Part shown: positions 24,226 through 33,013 of the stretch, piece after piece | Position numbering within the stretch: position 1 is the stretch's first letter | How the letters are laid out: every line of letters begins with the position of its first letter | DNA from: CAYRWR01 sp964537555 | Lineage (GTDB): Bacteria > Spirochaetota > Brevinematia > Brevinematales > CAYRWR01 | Length of the DNA stretch: 64,000 bases | Assembly: GCA_964537555.1 (NCBI GenBank) | Contig: CAZIAD010000010.1 | Span: 34,379 to 98,378, forward strand | Direction of reading: 5' to 3' | Position numbers and translations under genes: made by a program | Notes under the pieces: generated by a model | Seen by the model: the letters and a program-made list of their open reading frames with translations, nothing else | Told to the model about the DNA's origin: nothing | Databases searched by the model: none

Positions 24226-25347
24226 TCATCCTGCTAACTGGGGTTGAAATTCCTCACCATAGATGTCCAATAGGGTCACAAAAAGCATAGCAATCACCGG
24301 CCCGATGATGAATCCCATCACCCCGAAGGCAGCCAGTCCCCCCAGAGTAGAAAAAAAGATGATGAGGTCATGCAGTTTGGACTCCTTGCCCACCAGGGCG
24401 GGACGAAGCAGGTAATCCAGGCCGGTATTGACTACTGTACCTATGACGAGTATCACTATGCCCTGCCATACATGGCCCGAATTGATCTGAATGATAGCGA
24501 TAGGCACCATGATGATAGGGGCTCCCACTACCGGTATAATAGACAGTATCAGAATGATCACTCCCCACAGGACCCAGCCCTCAATACCCAGCACTGCCAG
24601 GGTGATGCTGCAGATGATACCCTGAAGCAGGCCTATAAGCAGGGTACCCTTGACTGTAGCCCGGGAAATCATGGCAAATCGATGAATGATCTGCTCCTCG
24701 TATTTGTCCCGCAAGGGACTCAGGAAACGGATGCGCTTGATAAAGGTATCTCCGTCCCTGAAGAAATAAAACAGAGTAAACAGGGTGATAAACATCATGG
24801 CCACAGTCTCCAGGAGGCCCATGGAAGTACGCTTGCCCAGCTCACTGGCCCAGGCCCCTACTTTTTCCAGGGTGTGCCGGGCCGACGCCTTCCAGTCAAT
24901 ACCCTGAGCATCCAGCCACTGTGCACTGTGGGACGCTTCGATCTGTTCCATGATAGTCCCATCCCCCTGAGCCAGAATAAGCCTGGCCTCGTTATAAAAC
25001 TCTATGCCCTGTCTTACCACCATATTAGCCAGAAAATAAAGAGGAAGAAGGAGCAGGATAATCAGGAGGAAGGTCGTCACCAGGGCTGCCAGGTTTTTAC
25101 GCTTACCGCTTAGTTTTAAAAAGCGCTTATATAAGCCGTTGAACAGGACCGACAGAGACATAGCCACTACGATGGGCACCAGAAATATCCTGAAAATAGA
25201 AAAGAATGCCACAGAGACCAGTATCAGGAATAGGATAAGCACTAGCAGATTAAGGTTACTTTTATTTATAGTGATAGCCTCTTCAGGAGGAGTGTTTTTT
25301 TTAAGGGACTTTTTTGGCTTTTGGTCTTTTTTTTTGGGTAGAGGCAT
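24226..25347 (-). CDS. AI-2E family transporter / PerM-like permease
   Basis: About 373 residues. The ATG at 25347 is preferred, as AGGAG lies 6 bp before it; an ATG at 25353 abuts the site. The N terminus is a Lys-rich cytoplasmic stretch, followed by two membrane segments, a soluble middle (about 110-180) and five or six more segments. The C-terminal signature FGVMGFIIGPVIAMLFV is that of the AI-2 exporter/PerM family. Substrates in the family vary (AI-2, Na+/H+). It ends 245 bp from the OmpA-like gene. Confidence 0.85.
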   Translation of the reverse strand: MPLPKKKDQKPKKSLKKNTPPEEAITINKSNLNLLVLILFLILVSVAFFSIFRIFLVPIVVAMSLSVLFNGLYKRFLKLSGKRKNLAALVTTFLLIILLLLPLYFLANMVVRQGIEFYNEARLILAQGDGTIMEQIEASHSAQWLDAQGIDWKASARHTLEKVGAWASELGKRTSMGLLETVAMMFITLFTLFYFFRDGDTFIKRIRFLSPLRDKYEEQIIHRFAMISRATVKGTLLIGLLQGIICSITLAVLGIEGWVLWGVIILILSIIPVVGAPIIMVPIAIIQINSGHVWQGIVILVIGTVVNTGLDYLLRPALVGKESKLHDLIIFFSTLGGLAAFGVMGFIIGPVIAMLFVTLLDIYGEEFQPQLAG

Positions 25348-25372
25348 GATCATCTCCTGCTATTTACTGCTG

Positions 25373-26017
25373 TCATTCACCCCGATGATGTTCATATCCA
25401 TAGATCTTGATATATAAGGGAGCAATATCCACACTATACTGGCCCTGGGATTGAAGTTCATGAGCCATCATGGCTGGTTTGGAGAGTTCCGTAGTTGCAT
25501 CCCCTTCTTTACAGTATACCTGCAGGTACTGTATCTCTTTGAATGTCACCACTACATTGTCCTTTTCCCGGACCGAGACAGCATCAAAGTCTCCTTTATC
25601 TTTAATAGACAGATCGTAGATATTGTCATCCAGTATATACTTGATCTTTATAAAGGTAATATCCCCGCTATGCTGCAGAATAAGCTGAAATACCTTGTGC
25701 CACTTTTGGTCGGTCATACAGCTCACCAGTTCAGGCTTTTCCAGCACCTGTGGAGGGAGCTTTTCCTCAATGACCTCCAGGTCACTTTTTGAGATAAACA
25801 GAGAGTCGGGAATATTATTATGATGGGCCAGGCCCATGGCCGTAAGATCAGCTGAAAATCGGACCAGGACCAGTTTTTCTCCCGGTTCACCCCTGAGGAC
25901 TTCACCCTCCAGGCCTATAAGCTTCCAGTAATCATCAAATGCGGGTATACCGGGAGGGCTTTCAGTCTCTCCCAGAAAAGAGATAAGTCGGACAGGCATT
26001 CCTGTACGTATTTTCAT
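25373..26017 (-). CDS. Hypothetical protein
   Basis: A 214-residue soluble protein, rich in beta-strand-like segments (IRTGMPVRLISFLGETESPP, KLVLVRFSADLTAMG, VVVTFKEIQYLQVYC) with no signal peptide. No family is recognised. It is directly upstream of the AI-2E permease (25 bp) and downstream of eno, which has its own terminator, so it may form a unit with the permease. Confidence 0.6.
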   Translation of the reverse strand: MKIRTGMPVRLISFLGETESPPGIPAFDDYWKLIGLEGEVLRGEPGEKLVLVRFSADLTAMGLAHHNNIPDSLFISKSDLEVIEEKLPPQVLEKPELVSCMTDQKWHKVFQLILQHSGDITFIKIKYILDDNIYDLSIKDKGDFDAVSVREKDNVVVTFKEIQYLQVYCKEGDATTELSKPAMMAHELQSQGQYSVDIAPLYIKIYGYEHHRGE

Positions 26018-26063
26018 AGATTCAGTTTAGCATAAAGTCAATAGTGCTGCAAAGAAATGCATA

Positions 26064-26105
26064 CAAAAAAACTCCCGATCCAATGGACCGGGAGTCTGAT
26101 TTTTG
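26064..26105 (-). terminator. Terminator after eno
   Basis: Hairpin ACTCCCG/CGGGAGT (26071-26077 with 26089-26095, 11-base loop) with T runs on both sides, so it may be bidirectional. It lies 12 bp after the eno stop. Confidence 0.85.
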
Positions 26106-26117
26106 AATAAAAAACTC

Positions 26118-27437
26118 TTAAGGCTTGTACACATATCCCATGTTGTAAAATGTCTGCATTCCTTTGTAGATAGCATAGTCGCCCAGCTGCTCTTCGATGC
26201 GCAGGAGCTGGTTGTACTTAGCGATACGGTCGGAGCGGGACATAGAACCGGTCTTGATCTGGCCGGAGTTGGTAGCTACACAGATATCTGCGATAGTAGC
26301 ATCTTCGGTCTCACCTGAACGGTGTGAGGTCACAGCAGTGTATCCGGCCTGTTTAGCCATCTCGATAGCGTCCAGGGTCTCAGTGAGGGTTCCGATCTGA
26401 TTTACCTTGATAAGGATGGAGTTAGCGATGTTTTCTTCGATTCCTTTCTTGAGCCACTCTACGTTGGTCACAAAGAGGTCGTCTCCTACCAGCTGACACT
26501 TGTTGCCCAGTTTGGCAGTCATCTCTTTCCAGCCTTCCCAGTCATTTTCAGCCAGTCCATCTTCGATAGATACGATAGGGTACTTGGCTACCATGTCTGC
26601 CCAGTAGCTGGCCATCTCGCTGGAGGTCATGATCTCACCGGTGGATTTCCAGAACTTATAGCCTTTTTTGCCTTCTTCAGCTGCGTGGTTCCACAGCTCG
26701 GAGGTAGCGGGGTCACAGGCAATAGCGATATCGTCTTTAGGCTTGTAGCCTGCTTTTTCTATAGCCAATACCAGCAGCTGGAGAGCTTCTTCATTGGACT
26801 GCAGGTCGGGAGCAAATCCGCCCTCGTCACCTACAGCGGTGTTGTATCCTTTTGATTTCAGTACTGACTTCAGGGCATGGAAGGTCTCTGCAGTATAACG
26901 CATCGCTTCTTTAAAAGTAGGAGCACCTACGGGCATGATCATGAATTCCTGGAAGTCTACCTTATTGTCAGCATGAGCTCCGCCGTTGATGACATTAGCC
27001 ATAGGTACGGGCAGTACTTTGGCATTGGTCCCACCGAGGTAACGGTAGAGGGGCAGGTCAAAAAACTTGGCAGCAGCCTGAGCAGTCGCCATAGACACAC
27101 CCAGAATAGCATTGGCACCCAGCTTTCCCTTGTTAGGGGTTCCGTCCAGCTCCAGCATCACACGGTCGACTTCTACCTGGTCGGTAGCATCCAGTCCCAC
27201 GATCTCTTCAGCAATGAGAGAGTTTACATTTTCCACGGCTTTGAGGACACCCTTGCCGCCGTAACGCTTCTTATCACCATCTCTGAGCTCTACCGCTTCT
27301 CTTTCACCGGTAGATGCACCACTGGGTACAGCTGCTCTTCCCCAGGTTCCGTCTTCTAAATGTACTTCTACTTCGACTGTGGGGTTACCACGGGAGTCGA
27401 TGATCTCACGACCCTGTACGTCAATAATTGTGGACAT
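26118..27437 (-). CDS. eno: Enolase
   Basis: A 439-residue glycolytic enzyme that converts 2-phosphoglycerate to phosphoenolpyruvate. Seen: SRGNPTVEVEVHLEDG, SGASTGEREAVELRDGD, the metal-binding VSIEDGLAENDWEGW and LVGDDLFVTN, the catalytic Lys in ILIKVNQIGTLTE, and SHRSGETEDATIAD. Full length. It has its own sigma-70-type promoter and terminator, so it is monocistronic. Confidence 0.98.
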   Translation of the reverse strand: MSTIIDVQGREIIDSRGNPTVEVEVHLEDGTWGRAAVPSGASTGEREAVELRDGDKKRYGGKGVLKAVENVNSLIAEEIVGLDATDQVEVDRVMLELDGTPNKGKLGANAILGVSMATAQAAAKFFDLPLYRYLGGTNAKVLPVPMANVINGGAHADNKVDFQEFMIMPVGAPTFKEAMRYTAETFHALKSVLKSKGYNTAVGDEGGFAPDLQSNEEALQLLVLAIEKAGYKPKDDIAIACDPATSELWNHAAEEGKKGYKFWKSTGEIMTSSEMASYWADMVAKYPIVSIEDGLAENDWEGWKEMTAKLGNKCQLVGDDLFVTNVEWLKKGIEENIANSILIKVNQIGTLTETLDAIEMAKQAGYTAVTSHRSGETEDATIADICVATNSGQIKTGSMSRSDRIAKYNQLLRIEEQLGDYAIYKGMQTFYNMGYVYKP

Positions 27438-27470
27438 ATATATCCTCCAAAGGCATATTTTTTTCCACTT

Positions 27471-27499
27471 ATTTTATAGCCAAACGGGGGAATTGTCAA
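27471..27499 (-). promoter_or_regulatory. Sigma-70-type promoter for eno
   Basis: TTGACA, a 17-bp spacer and TAAAAT on the minus strand, 34 bp before the ATG. The -35 box overlaps the end of the upstream GIDE gene. Confidence 0.75.
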
Positions 27500-28314
27500 A
27501 TGTCCTGGACACCTTCCGCAATCAGCAATATGAGGAGGCCTATTCCTGCCGCCAGGGCCAGTCCTCCCAGTAAAAATTTCTTAAGACTGCGTATTTTTTG
27601 GCCCCTGCGGAGCTCCTCTTCGGAAAAGGCCGATACGAGCAGCTTCTGTGTAGAGGTGCTGGAGACGATACCGGATATCCTCTGATGGGCGGAAGGCCGG
27701 GCATTGCCCAGCACATAGATATCTGAATCCACCGGGATATAGCGCTCTTCATAGATCCGGTTCCCCAGACGGGTACGCAGGATATACAGCCTGGAATACC
27801 GTATCCTTTTGAGGCCGTATTTTTCATCACTGAGGACATTCTTAGGCTCTGATATAGCCTTAAGGCGATACAAGACATTGTCAAATTCATTAAAAGTCCT
27901 GCGGTTCCTTCTGTGGTGCAGAAAACTCCTCACATGACGGGGCCGTACTTCCGCACCGGAGGGGTCTATATAGGCCGCAGTCCCATCCTGTTCCAGAAAG
28001 AAGGGGACATACCAGTGATCCTGATACAGAGTCACCCATTTAAAATACCGGTCCACATACTGAAATTGCTTGGCATGGACTGTATAATAGACACAGGGTA
28101 TTCCCGTAATAGGAGTATGGATTGGCCGATTGGTCCGGGCCTTGCCTTTGAGTTCTACCAGCCCCATGGCCATAGATCGGATGCTGGAGGTAGGGGTATT
28201 TTCCATCAGATATCTTTTTTTTATCTCATGAAAACCCTGGTAATAACTGTAGCCCCCTATGAGTAATAAGGCCAGGGCAATCCCGAAAAGAATGAGCCAG
28301 CTTTGCAAATCCAT
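27496..28314 (-). CDS. GIDE-domain membrane protein
   Basis: A 272-residue protein with an N-terminal membrane segment (about 7-25) and a C-terminal one (about 245-267). Between them is a domain with NTPTSSIRSMAMGLVELKGK and HTPITGIPCVYYTVHA, the pattern of the GIDE/MUL1 domain first named in mitochondrial E3 ligases. Bacterial members lack a RING and their function is unknown. It follows lemA by 23 bp, a pairing seen in other bacteria. Confidence 0.82.
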   Translation of the reverse strand: MDLQSWLILFGIALALLLIGGYSYYQGFHEIKKRYLMENTPTSSIRSMAMGLVELKGKARTNRPIHTPITGIPCVYYTVHAKQFQYVDRYFKWVTLYQDHWYVPFFLEQDGTAAYIDPSGAEVRPRHVRSFLHHRRNRRTFNEFDNVLYRLKAISEPKNVLSDEKYGLKRIRYSRLYILRTRLGNRIYEERYIPVDSDIYVLGNARPSAHQRISGIVSSTSTQKLLVSAFSEEELRRGQKIRSLKKFLLGGLALAAGIGLLILLIAEGVQDI

Positions 28315-28337
28315 ATAATCCCGCTTTTCTTAGAATG

Positions 28338-28901
28338 TCAATACAGATCGATCTCTACATCCTGTTTATCTGATTCAGAGACCTGGAAGTATTCTTTTTG
28401 AGAATATCCCAGAATGCCCGCTACCATGCTGTGGGGGAACTGCTCCAGACGGGTATTAAAGAGATTGATGGATTCATTGTAGAGCTCCCGCCGGTCTGAT
28501 ATCTGGTCTTCCAGTGTGGAGATACGGCGGCTGAGCTGTATGAAGGACTGGCTGGCTTTGAGGTCGGGATAATTTTCTGCTACCGCGATCAGGGATTTGT
28601 AGGCACTTTTCATGAGGCCATGCGCCGCCTTTTTTTCCTCTTCCGAAGTGGCATTCATATAGGCCGTACGGGCGGCAGTCAGGGAATGCAGAAGGTCTTT
28701 TTCATAGGCTATATGATCCTTTACCACTTTTATGAGTTTAGTCAGCTCATCCACTCTCTGTTTGAGGATGACATCGATATTTTTCCAGTACTTTTCCACC
28801 TGGTGCTTAAGTCCCACCAGCCCGTTATACATATTGATATAATAAGCGATCAGGGTGATCACTAATAAAAACGATAATACGGATATGACAAAGATATTCA
28901 T
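28338..28901 (-). CDS. LemA family protein
   Basis: A 187-residue protein with one N-terminal membrane segment (3-22), then a long helical domain. LemA marks are YNGLVGLKHQVEKYWKNIDV, RVDELTKLIKVVK and YNESINLFNTRLEQFPHSMV. Family members are membrane-anchored proteins with unsettled roles in envelope stress. It is first in a two-gene unit with the GIDE protein. Confidence 0.92.
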   Translation of the reverse strand: MNIFVISVLSFLLVITLIAYYINMYNGLVGLKHQVEKYWKNIDVILKQRVDELTKLIKVVKDHIAYEKDLLHSLTAARTAYMNATSEEEKKAAHGLMKSAYKSLIAVAENYPDLKASQSFIQLSRRISTLEDQISDRRELYNESINLFNTRLEQFPHSMVAGILGYSQKEYFQVSESDKQDVEIDLY

Positions 28902-29032
28902 GAATACTTCCTTTCTTTAGGCTGGCCTATTGTACAGTCTCTCACCATTCCTGTCAAAATCCACACTAATGTTTGCTTTACAGAATTTTTTCAGGCATTT
29001 ACAATATGCTTAAAATTTTTTAGGAGTGAATC

Positions 29033-29728
29033 ATGAGTACCAATCTTCGTGTCCTTATTCTGTTCATCCTCCTGGGAGCGGGAGCACTAGCCGCTGGCTA
29101 TCAGGAGTTACGCCTGGGTAAAAAAGCCCAAAAGATCGCCTCAGCACTGGAACTGTCAGACCTGGAAGGGGGAGCCGCGGTGAGCAATTACCATGTCGAT
29201 ATACAGAAACACTGGGCACTCTATCCCTACCTCATCTATGTCTACGAAAAAGGCTTTCTGGATAATGACGAACCCGGAGACGACACCAAAATAAAGTACG
29301 CCTACTATCCCATAATTTCTCAGCAGCACCCCTTTAATCAGGCTCTGGACCGCCTCTATGATCAGTATGGAGCCGATATCCCTGAAGACCAGGTACCTGC
29401 TTTTAACAGCTTCAGGGTCCTGGTCAAGACTACCCGTTTCAAGACCCTGGGAGCTGTACCGGCAGACTGGAGCCTGGAGAGCAATATCAGCGGAGTCTTT
29501 GTCAATGAGATCCACAAACTGGATAAAGATGAAAAAGCCCTGCTCCAGGAAAACTGGCCCCAGCTTAATATCGATGATGTCCTTATCCTGGAAGAAGGCC
29601 GGAAACCGAGCAGCTCGGCCGCTATCATAGTGTACTGGGCCATCGGTATCCTGCTCATTCTCTTCGGGATCCGCCGTTACCGCAAAAAGCAGGAAAAGCT
29701 GCAACAGGAGCCCCCATCTCAGGCATAA
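29033..29728 (+). CDS. Hypothetical protein with N- and C-terminal membrane segments
   Basis: A 231-residue protein. One hydrophobic segment lies at about 6-22 and another at about 198-213, leaving an extracytoplasmic domain of about 170 residues. The C terminus is basic and cytoplasmic. The topology is like that of GIDE proteins, and the start LRLGKKAQKIASALELSDLE might be a distant GIDE-like opening, but this is not proven. Divergent from lemA-GIDE. Has its own terminator. Confidence 0.65.
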   Translation: MSTNLRVLILFILLGAGALAAGYQELRLGKKAQKIASALELSDLEGGAAVSNYHVDIQKHWALYPYLIYVYEKGFLDNDEPGDDTKIKYAYYPIISQQHPFNQALDRLYDQYGADIPEDQVPAFNSFRVLVKTTRFKTLGAVPADWSLESNISGVFVNEIHKLDKDEKALLQENWPQLNIDDVLILEEGRKPSSSAAIIVYWAIGILLILFGIRRYRKKQEKLQQEPPSQA

Positions 29729-29734
29729 TGTGTC

Positions 29735-29767
29735 AGGGACTGTCGATTCAGACAGTCCCTTTTTTTA
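29735..29767 (+). terminator. Terminator after 29033 gene
   Basis: A 10-bp stem (AGGGACTGTC / GACAGTCCCT, loop 6) followed by seven T. Confidence 0.93.
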
Positions 29768-29788
29768 TTATCTCTTTGTGCCTCTTAT

Positions 29789-31150
29789 CTATGCACTTAA
29801 TATTACGCCCCAGTAGGCTGGTATATGCAGGCGCATCTGTCCCTGATGGGGATGACTCTGCCCCCCGTTGAGTACGTCGGTCCACAGCCGGTCTCCCCCT
29901 TCCAGAGGGATGGTCACATCCACGGCATCTTCACGCAGATTCAGTCCCACTATCACCCTGCCCTGCTCGGTCTCCCGTGCGAATACCAAATATTCGTTGT
30001 GGACTGCCAGTGTGCGATATCCCCCGTATTTCAGGGCATCCAGTGATTTACGCAGAGAGCTCAGTCGGGATATGGCATTACAGATATCCCCGGGGTAATG
30101 AGCCTGCATGTTCACCAGGTCCAGGCAGGGCCTCAGGTCCTTATCAGAGGGCCCACCTTTATTGCCCTTTATACCCCACTCTGACCCGTAATAGAGCGAG
30201 GGAGTTCCCGGCATAGTAAACAGCAGTATCAGCTCCGGGAAGAGATGCTCCCTTTTATGCAGGAGTGAGCCCACCCGGTCCACATCATGATTATCCATAA
30301 AGTTATACAGCTCTATGCCCCGGTACAGGCCCGGATCATTGAACTGGCGGTTCAGGGAGTGATTGATCTCCCAGTAGTTGGCATCATTATGGCTGGAGTA
30401 CAGCCCCTTAAAACACTCGTAGTTGGTGACCCCGTCCAGCATCTCCGGATTGGCCCAGCGGCTGTAGTCTCCATGTACCACCTCCCCCATGAGCCAGAAG
30501 TCCCACTTCAGTGATTTACTGAAATAGCGCAGCTCCCGTATAAAATCAAAGTCCAGTACGTCCGCCGCGTCCAGGCGCAGCCCGTCTATATCAAACTCCT
30601 CTATCCAGAAGCGGGTAGCATCCATGAGGTGCTGCTTTATTCCATGATTGCGGAGATCAAACTTGGCCAGATTGTAATGCCCGTCCCATGACTGATAGTG
30701 AAAGGCATCCCCGCAGGGGCTGTGCCGGCTGAAGTCCACATCCTTATACCAGTCCCGGTACTCAGAACCTGCCCCTTTTTCCTGCAGATCTTTAAAAGCA
30801 AAAAAATGCCGGCTGGAGTGATTATATACCGCGTCCAGTATGACATGGATACCAGCCTCGTGACAGGCCTTTACTACTGCTTTCAGGGTGTCATTGTTCC
30901 CCAGTCGGCGGTCCACGTGGAAATAGTCCACTGTGTCATAGCCGTGAGATTCAGACTCCCATAGCGGCCCCAGGTAGAGAGCATTCACCCCCAGGCTCTG
31001 CATGTGGGGTATCCAGTCTATTACTTTGAGGAGACGTTCTTCCATAGGGCTGCTGTAATCATTGCCTAAGGGTGCTCCGCAGAAACCCAGGGGATAGATG
31101 TGGTAAAATACTGCTTCCTGTGCTTTAAAGGTACTGATGGTCTGTGTCAT
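29789..31150 (-). CDS. GH13 alpha-amylase family enzyme, cytoplasmic-type
   Basis: A 453-residue protein without a signal peptide, so it probably works inside the cell on imported oligosaccharides. GH13 motifs: HVILDAVYNHSS, DGLRLDAADV (nucleophile Asp), WLMGEVVHG (acid Glu) and NFMDNHDVDRV (third Asp). The compact size and lack of extra domains suit a maltodextrin- or cyclodextrin-acting amylase. It lies 54 bp after the tetR-like gene, with a TetR-type operator in that gap, so it is probably induced when the repressor binds its ligand. It lacks the sigma-54 element of the secreted amylases. Confidence 0.9.
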   Translation of the reverse strand: MTQTISTFKAQEAVFYHIYPLGFCGAPLGNDYSSPMEERLLKVIDWIPHMQSLGVNALYLGPLWESESHGYDTVDYFHVDRRLGNNDTLKAVVKACHEAGIHVILDAVYNHSSRHFFAFKDLQEKGAGSEYRDWYKDVDFSRHSPCGDAFHYQSWDGHYNLAKFDLRNHGIKQHLMDATRFWIEEFDIDGLRLDAADVLDFDFIRELRYFSKSLKWDFWLMGEVVHGDYSRWANPEMLDGVTNYECFKGLYSSHNDANYWEINHSLNRQFNDPGLYRGIELYNFMDNHDVDRVGSLLHKREHLFPELILLFTMPGTPSLYYGSEWGIKGNKGGPSDKDLRPCLDLVNMQAHYPGDICNAISRLSSLRKSLDALKYGGYRTLAVHNEYLVFARETEQGRVIVGLNLREDAVDVTIPLEGGDRLWTDVLNGGQSHPHQGQMRLHIPAYWGVILSA

Positions 31151-31162
31151 GGTTTTCTCCTT

Positions 31163-31188
31163 ATATACTTACCGTTCGGTATACTACT
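31163..31188 (-). promoter_or_regulatory. TetR-type operator before GH13 gene
   Basis: ACCGTTCGGTATACT (31171-31185) repeats the core and one full arm of the near-perfect operator at 31781; the other arm is degenerate. It sits 13 bp before the ATG, overlapping the ribosome binding region. Confidence 0.65.
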
Positions 31189-31204
31189 TCACCAAAATTT
31201 TTTC

Positions 31205-31777
31205 TTAACTGAATATACCGTGCATAAACTGGTGGCAGGCTGTAAAGGCGGACTCCTTATCCAGTCTTACCGCTTTTTTGTCATTAAAATAAAAGCCTAT
31301 ATAGGTGTTGATCATTCCATAGAAGCTCATAGCATAGCGGGTACTGCGGCCCTTCATATTGCCGTGGTCCTGCTCCGCTGCCAGGAAGAGCTGCTCCAGG
31401 AGGGCGTATTCCTCCTGCTTCACCTTCTGCAATATCCGGGCAAACTCACTCTCCCGGGCCTGCCAGGGGGAGATCATGAGGAGCTTGTAAAAGTCCTCCT
31501 CCACAATGGCAAAGTCAAAAAAACAGGTAGCGGTATCCATGAGGCTCTTGACCAGGTCTCCCCGGTACTCCGTCACTGTCCTGAGACGCTGGAAAAAGTC
31601 GCGGGACTGTTCCTGCACCAGGGTCTGGAGCAGGCCGGACTTGGAACCGAAGTAGTGATAGAGGGTGGGCTTGGTCACCCCGGCACTCTCTACCAGCTCC
31701 TGCACCCCTACATTTTCATATCCCTGCTGCGCAAATAATTTTATAGCATTGTGTAATAATAGGTCACGTTTATTCAT
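31205..31777 (-). CDS. TetR family transcriptional regulator
   Basis: A 190-residue repressor. The N-terminal helix-turn-helix (about 8-55) reads AIKLFAQQGYENVGVQELVE followed by GVTKPTLYHYFGSKSGLL, a clear TetR signature. The C-terminal ligand-binding domain is variable and its ligand unknown. A near-perfect operator lies 4 bp upstream of its ATG and a second copy lies before the next gene (GH13). It therefore probably represses itself and the GH13 enzyme, with a sugar-related or glucan-derived inducer. Confidence 0.93.
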   Translation of the reverse strand: MNKRDLLLHNAIKLFAQQGYENVGVQELVESAGVTKPTLYHYFGSKSGLLQTLVQEQSRDFFQRLRTVTEYRGDLVKSLMDTATCFFDFAIVEEDFYKLLMISPWQARESEFARILQKVKQEEYALLEQLFLAAEQDHGNMKGRSTRYAMSFYGMINTYIGFYFNDKKAVRLDKESAFTACHQFMHGIFS

Positions 31778-31780
31778 GTA

Positions 31781-31806
31781 AATAGTATACCGTTCGGTAT
31801 ACTATT
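31781..31806 (-). promoter_or_regulatory. TetR-type operator, autoregulatory
   Basis: Two perfect 12-bp arms (AATAGTATACCG and CGGTATACTATT) around a central TT, just upstream of the TetR-family ATG. A shorter copy precedes the GH13 gene. Confidence 0.85.
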
Positions 31807-31834
31807 TGTCAAATATAATAGCATGTATTTCCAA

Positions 31835-32608
31835 TTATATGTATGATCCTTCAATGCAATAGATATAGTCATCTGTTTCTGTATATTTGTACCAGAATCC
31901 CATAGCACTATCAGTTTGATAATCATATAAGGAAATATTTCTATTCCATATTTCTAATGAAATGGGAACCTGACGTTTATGCTCCTTTGTCCAGCTCACC
32001 TTCCAGTGTTTCTTTTTTAAGAGAATTTTACGGATAAAATCAATATTTTCGTTTATATATTTAGGAAAATAATATGAGGTATAAGATCCTTCAATAAATC
32101 CCTCATCCATAGTAATGATGTGATACTCATTTATACTAATCGAGTTCCACCCCCCCGACCCCTCTGATAAATACCCGTGGGGATATTTGATGCTGAAGTA
32201 GCGGTCTCCATAATGTATTTTTTGAGGCCAGATATTACCATCCTCACCCCACTCAACCGGAATTTTTGTAAGGTAAGCATCCCATATCCAGCCAGTCTGT
32301 TCTTTATACTTCACTTTTACCCAGTACCCTTTTTTATTTTCCCTGTTTAATGGGACCATATCATTCGTAGCCAATACTTTCAGGCTTTCTGTGGCTGATA
32401 TTGTTAGTATCACATTTGCAGTGGGATTAGGAGCATCCCGCAGATTTAAGCCTGATTCAGCTACAACATATAAGATATCTCCGGGAGTATAAAATAAACT
32501 AGTTTTCCTGGCAGACACTTCAGATAGTGCCTGTATCCATTCTCCTGATTTATCAATAAAATAATAATTTTTGAATGGATTTGATTTACTGGTTTTGCCT
32601 TTCACCAC
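31835..32608 (-). CDS. SH3-domain protein, C-terminal part of a likely frameshifted gene
   Basis: 257 residues as an open frame from GTG at 32608. It includes a bacterial SH3-like segment (LYVVAESGLNLRDAPNPTAN, then GYWVKVKYKEQTGWIWDAYL), a domain often found in cell-wall-associated or secreted proteins. The frame lacks its own ribosome binding site and signal peptide, but both are present in the overlapping upstream frame (32608-32898). Adding one A in the GAAAAG run at 32617-32622 would fuse the two. The DNA is visibly AT-richer than its neighbours. Confidence 0.6.
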   Translation of the reverse strand: MVKGKTSKSNPFKNYYFIDKSGEWIQALSEVSARKTSLFYTPGDILYVVAESGLNLRDAPNPTANVILTISATESLKVLATNDMVPLNRENKKGYWVKVKYKEQTGWIWDAYLTKIPVEWGEDGNIWPQKIHYGDRYFSIKYPHGYLSEGSGGWNSISINEYHIITMDEGFIEGSYTSYYFPKYINENIDFIRKILLKKKHWKVSWTKEHKRQVPISLEIWNRNISLYDYQTDSAMGFWYKYTETDDYIYCIEGSYI

Positions 32609-32898
32609 TACCAGGGCTTTTCATGATGGAACATGCTGGCCCGTACATATTGAGGACTGATCATTATGTTAGAAACAAGGTTCATATATCCAAAATTTAT
32701 TTTATCATCATTAGTTGTAAAGATGAGTTTTCTGCTGGCGTGAATATCTTCTTTCGTTTCATATTCATGATCTATGACTTTAGGATTATAAATAAAAACC
32801 TGTGTGCCTTTTATGAGCCCATATTCTTTATTTTTAGTCCATCCTGAAAGGAAAACCAGAAAAATTAACAGATAAATTAATATCATTTTTTTCAGCAT
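32608..32898 (-). CDS. N-terminal part of the same likely frameshifted gene (signal peptide)
   Basis: 96 residues from the ATG at 32898, which has GGAGG 7 bp upstream; an ATG at 32904 is too close to the site. It begins with a hydrophobic export signal (MILIYLLIFLVFLSG) and a mature part ending at a TAG at 32608-32610, where the SH3 frame takes over. Read together, the two make one exported protein of about 355 residues. It could be a sequencing error, a real pseudogene or an unusual recoding site. Confidence 0.6.
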   Translation of the reverse strand: MLKKMILIYLLIFLVFLSGWTKNKEYGLIKGTQVFIYNPKVIDHEYETKEDIHASRKLIFTTNDDKINFGYMNLVSNIMISPQYVRASMFHHEKPW

Positions 32899-33013
32899 GT
32901 CCATGCCTCCTGAGACTTATGTTCACCTTTCCTATATTAACATAGTTTGAGTTTAAAACAAAGCTGAATACAGGAGACCCTTTCTATTTCTATCATATAC
33001 GCATTACTTGTCT

